Source: Massilia sp. Leaf139 (GTDB lineage Bacteria; Pseudomonadota; Gammaproteobacteria; Burkholderiales; Burkholderiaceae_D). From it: a stretch of DNA of 56,293 bases. Each line of letters starts with the position of its first letter. Within the stretch, counting starts at the first letter, position 1. The stretch is taken from positions 1-56,293 of the forward strand of contig NZ_LMOJ01000004.1 of assembly GCF_001424165.1 (NCBI RefSeq). Direction: 5' to 3'. Below, piece by piece: positions 52,372 through 56,293 of this stretch. The notes under the pieces were generated by a model that worked only from the letters and a program-made list of their open reading frames with translations, was not told the origin of the DNA and searched no databases. The translations under genes were made by a program, and so were the position numbers.

Positions 52372-52471
52372 GGGGTGGTCAAAAGTCCAAAGCCCCCGTT
52401 GCTAGGTACCGTCCGAGTTCCTTTTATTTCGCACGTGCAGGATAGGAAAAACGGTTTTTGAAGGAACACAC

Positions 52472-52875
52472 ATGCCAGGCCCACCGAAGAAAGCGGCGAC
52501 GCTCCATGCCGTGCGGCGCCGGCACCAGCGGTCGAACTTCCGGTTCTCGACAAGGTGCCCGAGGCGCCCGACTGGCTGCCGAACGCGCACGCCGTCAAGG
52601 AATGGAACCGGCTGGCGCCGATTCTGACCGCGAACAAACTGCTGACGGAAGGCGGCCTGTCCGCGCTCGCCCACCTGTGCGCAATGCACGGGAAGATCGT
52701 CCAGCTATACGCGGCCGGCGAGGCGCCGACGGCCAGTATGGCCGGCACGCTGCAGAGCATGATCAACGACTTCGGCCTGACGCCGGTGGCCCAGGGGAAG
52801 GTAAAGCCGCATGGTGGCGAAGAAGACAAAGGGAACAAGTTCGCCAGAAACGGCAAGCGCACCGGAACAGCGTGA
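52472..52875 (+). pseudogene. Terminase small subunit (P27 family), frameshifted
   Basis: The gene starts at ATG 52472 (AAGGA 6 bases before) with MPGPPKKAATLHAV, the usual opening of P27-type small terminases. The rest of the protein (ELPVLDKVPEAPDWLPNAH, KEWNRLAPILTANKLLTEGG, LAHLCAMHGKIVQLYAAGE, INDFGLTPVAQGKVKPHGG) is in another frame. The two parts join if one G is added near 52515 (a GG that would be GGG). Without that, only a start at GTG 52555 is left, which lacks the N-terminus and a ribosome site. The small subunit recognises phage DNA for packaging. Either a real mutation or a sequence error. Confidence 0.8.
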
Positions 52876-54607
52876 TTACGTCCAGGTCGCCATCGATTAC
52901 GCGAAGGCGGCCGTGGCCGATAAGAAGGGTAAGCGGTTCGGGCGCTGGGTGCGCCTGGCTGCGGCCCGATTCCTGAACGATCTGAAGCGCGCACGCTACG
53001 ATCACGCGAAGGGAGCGTCGACAGCGACGCGAAAGAACGCACCTTTTACGTTCGACCCCTGGCACGCCTGGGATCCATGCGACTTTATCGAGAAGCTGCC
53101 GCATGTCGAGGGCGAGTGGGGTACGCCGACGGTCGTCATGCACGAGTCGCACATTTTCTTCGTGGTGAACCTGTTCGGATTCCGCAACCACGACGGCACG
53201 CGCCGCTTTACCACTGCGCTGTTTGCCGTGGCGCGGAAGAACGCGAAGTCGTTCCTGTGCTCGGCCATCCTGCTGTACTGCTTCTGCTGCGAGACCGAGA
53301 ACGGCCCCCAGGTGATCAGCGCGGCGACGACCGGCTCCCAGGCTCGCATCGTGTTCAACACCGCGAAGCGCATCGTCGAGCTGGTGTCGGATCTGCGCGA
53401 AGCCTTCACTCTCGATCCGTTCGCGAACGCGATTGCGCGCTACGAGGTGGGTGGCACGTTCAAGCCGATTAACGCCAAAGCCAGCACGCAGGACGGCCTG
53501 AACCCGTCGCACTGCGGCATCGACGAGGTGCACGCCCACAAGAATCACGACCTGCTGAACGTCCTGAAGTCGGCTGCCGGAGCGCGCAAGAACCCGCTGT
53601 TCCTCTACACCACGACCGAAGGCTATACCAACCCAGGCCCGTGGGGTGAGATACGACACTTCGCCAAGCAGCTGCTGCAGGGTGTCGTCGAGGCCGACCA
53701 CTTCTTGGCGGTGTATTACGCGCTGGACGATGAGGACAAGTCGGCCGGCATCGAGGCAGACGGCGACTTCGACGAAACGAAGTGGATCAAGGCGAACCCC
53801 CTGATGGAGGTAAACCCTCTCCTGATGAAGGAGATCCGGAAGGAGGCGGTCGAGGCGAAGTCGATGCCAGGCCGCCACGCTGAATTCAAGATCAAGCGGC
53901 TGAACCGGCCATCCGCCGCAGCCGGTGGCTGGGTCAACCTGGTCAAATGGAAAGCCTGCAAGGGCGCGGTCGACCTGGAATGGCTGCGGCAGTTCCCATG
54001 CTGGGGCGGTCTCGACTTGGCCAGCACGCGCGACCTAACGTCGTTCCGGCTGGTCTGGAACGTCAACGGCGTGCTGTACACGCACGGCTGGCGGTTCGTT
54101 CCGGCGGCCGCAGTCGCCGGGCGCACCGAGCGCGGCCTGGTTCCGTACCAAGCGTGGGTGCAGGGTGGGTTCCTCATCGAAGCCGGCGCCGAGGTCACCG
54201 ACTACGACGCCGTGCAGTCCTGCATCCTGGCTGCGAAGGAGCGCTTCAACATCCAGATGATTGGCTTCGACTCCTGGAACGCGAAGCAGCTGGTTCAAAA
54301 GCTTCAGGCCGAAGAGGTGCCGCTGCAGGAATTCATCCAGGGCGGCAAGAGCTACCACCCTGCCATGCAGGCGTTGGAACTGGCCTACGTCGAGGGCAAT
54401 CTCGCGCACGGCAGTGACCCGGTGCTGAACTGGTGCGCATCAAACCTGGTCGCGCGCACCGATCCGAACATGAATACGGCGCCTGACAAGAAGCGAGCGC
54501 CAGAAAAGATCGACGACATGGTCGCGCTCCTGATGGCGGTCGGCGTCATGCAGAGCGCAGTTGTCGAGCCGCCGAAGAAAGTTAAGAAGGGCTTCGTGAC
54601 GCTCTGA
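52811..54607 (+). CDS. terL: Terminase large subunit
   Basis: A 598-residue packaging motor protein. The ATPase has Walker A at about 142-147 (ARKNAKS, the variant common in this family) and Walker B at about 236-239 (CGIDEVHAHKNHDLL), followed by the coupling motif YTTTEG. The C-terminal nuclease starts at GGLDLASTRDLTSF, with a second aspartate in IQMIGFDSWNAKQL and a third in KKRAPEKIDDMVALLMA. It overlaps the small-subunit gene by 65 bases. The family cuts concatemers and packs DNA into HK97-type heads. Confidence 0.95.
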   Translation: MVAKKTKGTSSPETASAPEQRDYVQVAIDYAKAAVADKKGKRFGRWVRLAAARFLNDLKRARYDHAKGASTATRKNAPFTFDPWHAWDPCDFIEKLPHVEGEWGTPTVVMHESHIFFVVNLFGFRNHDGTRRFTTALFAVARKNAKSFLCSAILLYCFCCETENGPQVISAATTGSQARIVFNTAKRIVELVSDLREAFTLDPFANAIARYEVGGTFKPINAKASTQDGLNPSHCGIDEVHAHKNHDLLNVLKSAAGARKNPLFLYTTTEGYTNPGPWGEIRHFAKQLLQGVVEADHFLAVYYALDDEDKSAGIEADGDFDETKWIKANPLMEVNPLLMKEIRKEAVEAKSMPGRHAEFKIKRLNRPSAAAGGWVNLVKWKACKGAVDLEWLRQFPCWGGLDLASTRDLTSFRLVWNVNGVLYTHGWRFVPAAAVAGRTERGLVPYQAWVQGGFLIEAGAEVTDYDAVQSCILAAKERFNIQMIGFDSWNAKQLVQKLQAEEVPLQEFIQGGKSYHPAMQALELAYVEGNLAHGSDPVLNWCASNLVARTDPNMNTAPDKKRAPEKIDDMVALLMAVGVMQSAVVEPPKKVKKGFVTL

Positions 54608-54617
54608 TAAGGAAGAT

Positions 54618-55849
54618 ATGGAACTGGAATTATTCGACGCGGTTGGCGCCACAGCCCACTGGCCGGTGACCCGCAGATTATCGCGCACTTGGGCGGCGTC
54701 TCGGCCACCAGCGGCTTCGCCGTCACGCCAGACACCGCGATGCGAGTGTCCGCAGTGTTCGCGGCCGTGCAGCTGCTAGGCGGTGCGATCGCTTCCATCC
54801 CTGTGGCGATCTTCCGAGACGATCCAGCGGGGCGTCAGAGCATCAATCCCGAATTGTGGTGGCTTCTGAACGAGCAGCCGATCGGCAACTGGACGGCGGC
54901 GGCGATGTGGGAATGGGTCATGAAGTCGATCTGCCTGCGCGGCGACGGCTTCGTCGAGATCGTGCGCCGCGGCGCCGACGTGAAGAACCTCCGGCCCCAC
55001 CATCCTGACCTGGTCGCCGTACGACGCATCGACGACACGCTGATCTACACTGTGACCGACGAAACGGGCGGCGTGCGGACGCTGCACCAGGATGACATGC
55101 TGCACTTCCCGGGCTTCGGCTTTAACGGCACGCGAAGCATGTCTGTGATCGCTCATGCAGCCTTCCAGTCGATCGGCATCGCGCTGGCCACCGACGCGCT
55201 GTCGGGAAGCTTCTACGCGAATGGCGCGGCGCCGAAGCACGTCATCACCACCGACAAGGAGATGGACGAGGAGCAGGTCGAGATGCTGCGCAACGCGTAC
55301 AAGACGAAGAACGCCGGCGTCGGCAATGGCGGCCTGCCCCTAGTTCTGACCGAAGGCCTAAACATTCGCGAAATGAGCATGACGGCTGGCGACGCTCAAC
55401 TTCTCGAGTCTCGCAAGTTCCAGGTGATCGACATCGCCCGCGCCTTCGGCGTGCCGCCGCACATGATCGGCGCGCAAGAGACCACCAGTTCCTGGGGCAC
55501 CGGCATCGAGCAGCTCTCTATCGGCTTTATCCGCTGGGCGCTGCAGCCGCACATCAACCGCATCCGGCAAGAGTTGAACCGCAAGCTGTTCCGCCGCGCC
55601 TCGCCTTTCGTCGAACACAAGATGGACGCGCTGCTTGCGGGCGATACCAAGGCGGAGGGAGAGCGCAACCGCCAGGCGATCGGCGGATCGCAGGGCCCTG
55701 GCTATATGACCATCAACGAGGTACGCGCAAGCCTCAACCTGCCGCCGATCGCTGGCGGCGATGTGCTGTACACCCCGGCGGCGCCGGCCAAACCGAAACC
55801 CGAACCGAAGGAAGACGATGAAACAGCTGGTGCAACTGATCCGCAATAA
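54618..55849 (+). pseudogene. Portal protein (HK97 type), apparent 5' frameshift
   Basis: The portal body is clear: GFAVTPDTAMRVSAVFAAVQLLG, WVMKSICLRGDGFVEIVRR, MLHFPGFGFNG, SFYANGAAPKHVI, and RAFGVPPHMIGAQETTSSWG. It is continuous from about 54660 to 55849. The only start with a ribosome site is ATG 54618 (AAGGA upstream), which gives MELELFDAVGATAHWP in a different frame; the reading passes to the portal frame (GDPQIIAHLGG) if one base is added near 54662 (GGCC). A TTG at 54689 is in frame but has no ribosome site and would cut off conserved residues. The portal is the dodecamer ring through which DNA passes. Confidence 0.8.
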
Positions 55850-56293
55850 CGCGCGGCGCGAGCCGGCGCGCATCGCGGCCGAGAACGAGCCCGACACGCT
55901 CTTCCTCTACGACGTCATCGACCCGTACTGGGGCATCGGTGCGAGCGACTTCAATAAAGCGCTCGCCGGCATGGCGGGCAAGAAAGTCACCCTGCGCGTG
56001 AACTGCCCCGGGGGTGACGTGTTCGACGGCCGGGCGATGGCCGCCGCGATCGCGCAGCACGGCGACGTGCACGCGGTCATCGAGGGCGTCGCGGCCAGCG
56101 CCGCCACCTTCGTCACCGCTGCGTGCGCTTCGATCACGATCGCCAAGGGCGCGCTGTACATGATCCACAACGCATGGACGATGGCCTACGGGAACAAGTC
56201 CGACTTGCGCCAGACCGCCGAGCTGCTCGAAACGATCGACGGCACGATTCTCGACGACTACGAGCGCCTCACCGGCCAGCCGCGCGAGCAGCT
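55818..56293 (+). CDS. ClpP-like head maturation protease (partial)
   Basis: The first 158 residues of a ClpP/SppA-fold phage protease. The N-terminal strand region ends in NCPGGDVFDGRAMAAAIAQH, the nucleophile serine is in EGVAASAATFVTAAC, and the histidine is in ALYMIHNAWTMAYG. The start at 55818 has AAGGAAG before it and overlaps the portal gene by 32 bases. It trims the head proteins during capsid maturation; a major capsid gene should follow beyond the window. The reading frame is open to the last base. Confidence 0.92.
   Translation, partial: MKQLVQLIRNNARREPARIAAENEPDTLFLYDVIDPYWGIGASDFNKALAGMAGKKVTLRVNCPGGDVFDGRAMAAAIAQHGDVHAVIEGVAASAATFVTAACASITIAKGALYMIHNAWTMAYGNKSDLRQTAELLETIDGTILDDYERLTGQPREQ

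Noticed and set aside
52472..52530. Programmed -1 frameshift in the small terminase
   Set aside because: No X-XXY-YYZ heptamer or downstream stem visible, and such shifts are not known to me in this family; a plain indel explains it better.

Overview
The window looks like part of the chromosome of a GC-rich, motile betaproteobacterium of the Oxalobacteraceae (Massilia-like). This is inferred from the flagellin N-terminus, the codon bias (which opens long antisense frames), the housekeeping gene types and the intergenic repeats. No 16S or other decisive marker is present. The last 20 kb is the left part of a prophage.

Layout. (1) 1-15118: a flagellin 5' end (minus strand, broken after about 30 codons) faces a TPR/glycosyltransferase-like gene. 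Behind it lies a modification island. It holds a sugar 3,4-ketoisomerase and PLP aminotransferase pair (3-amino-3,6-dideoxyhexose type), a glycosyltransferase-like protein, an NAD-dependent epimerase/dehydratase, and a nine-gene acyl module: GNAT, ACP, SDR, MBL hydrolase, KAS III, MaoC-ketoreductase fusion, FkbH-like HAD protein, second ACP, AMP-ligase. The simplest reading is an island that builds an acylated amino-sugar and attaches it to flagellin. (2) 15379-18103: methylmalonyl-CoA mutase, convergent with a methylmalonyl-CoA-epimerase-like VOC protein. (3) 18316-23638: two small unknowns, dusA, a chemoreceptor, a TonB-C-terminal periplasmic protein and a YXWGXW/thrombospondin-3-like secreted protein. 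(4) 23698-26467: a SinI-type (GGWCC by family) restriction-modification locus whose methyltransferase has an N-terminal HTH and an inverted repeat at its promoter, plus an extra PD-(D/E)XK protein. (5) 26556-35930: tRNA-His, then YqhA-fumarase-murI in one direction, acs, a DUF2946 protein with a TonB-dependent receptor, and two small membrane proteins.

(6) 36083-56293: a lambdoid-style prophage next to a tRNA-Ser 3'-end fragment. Leftward early genes are int, xis, a repeat-rich C5 methyltransferase, a YqaJ exonuclease, RecT and small genes. The switch region has a CI-like S24 repressor, a companion S24 domain lacking the catalytic serine, three operator-like sites between the repressor and a YdaS/Cro-like gene, and a matching operator inside the leftward promoter. 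Rightward genes are ydaS/ydaT-like, an adenine methylase, a DUF1376 replication protein, a zinc-ribbon protein, RusA and a putative Q antiterminator. Q is followed by a strong promoter and an intrinsic terminator (pR'/tR' style). Small late genes, HNH, terminase small and large subunits, portal and a ClpP-type head protease follow, the last running off the window. The small terminase and portal genes each appear to carry a single-base frameshift near the 5' end.

The least ordinary items are the flagellin-linked acyl-ACP/FkbH island, the self-regulating methyltransferase with an additional nuclease, the head-to-head tRNA-Ser fragments at the prophage boundary, the catalytically dead S24 partner, and a 129-nt inverted-repeat element in the prophage early region.
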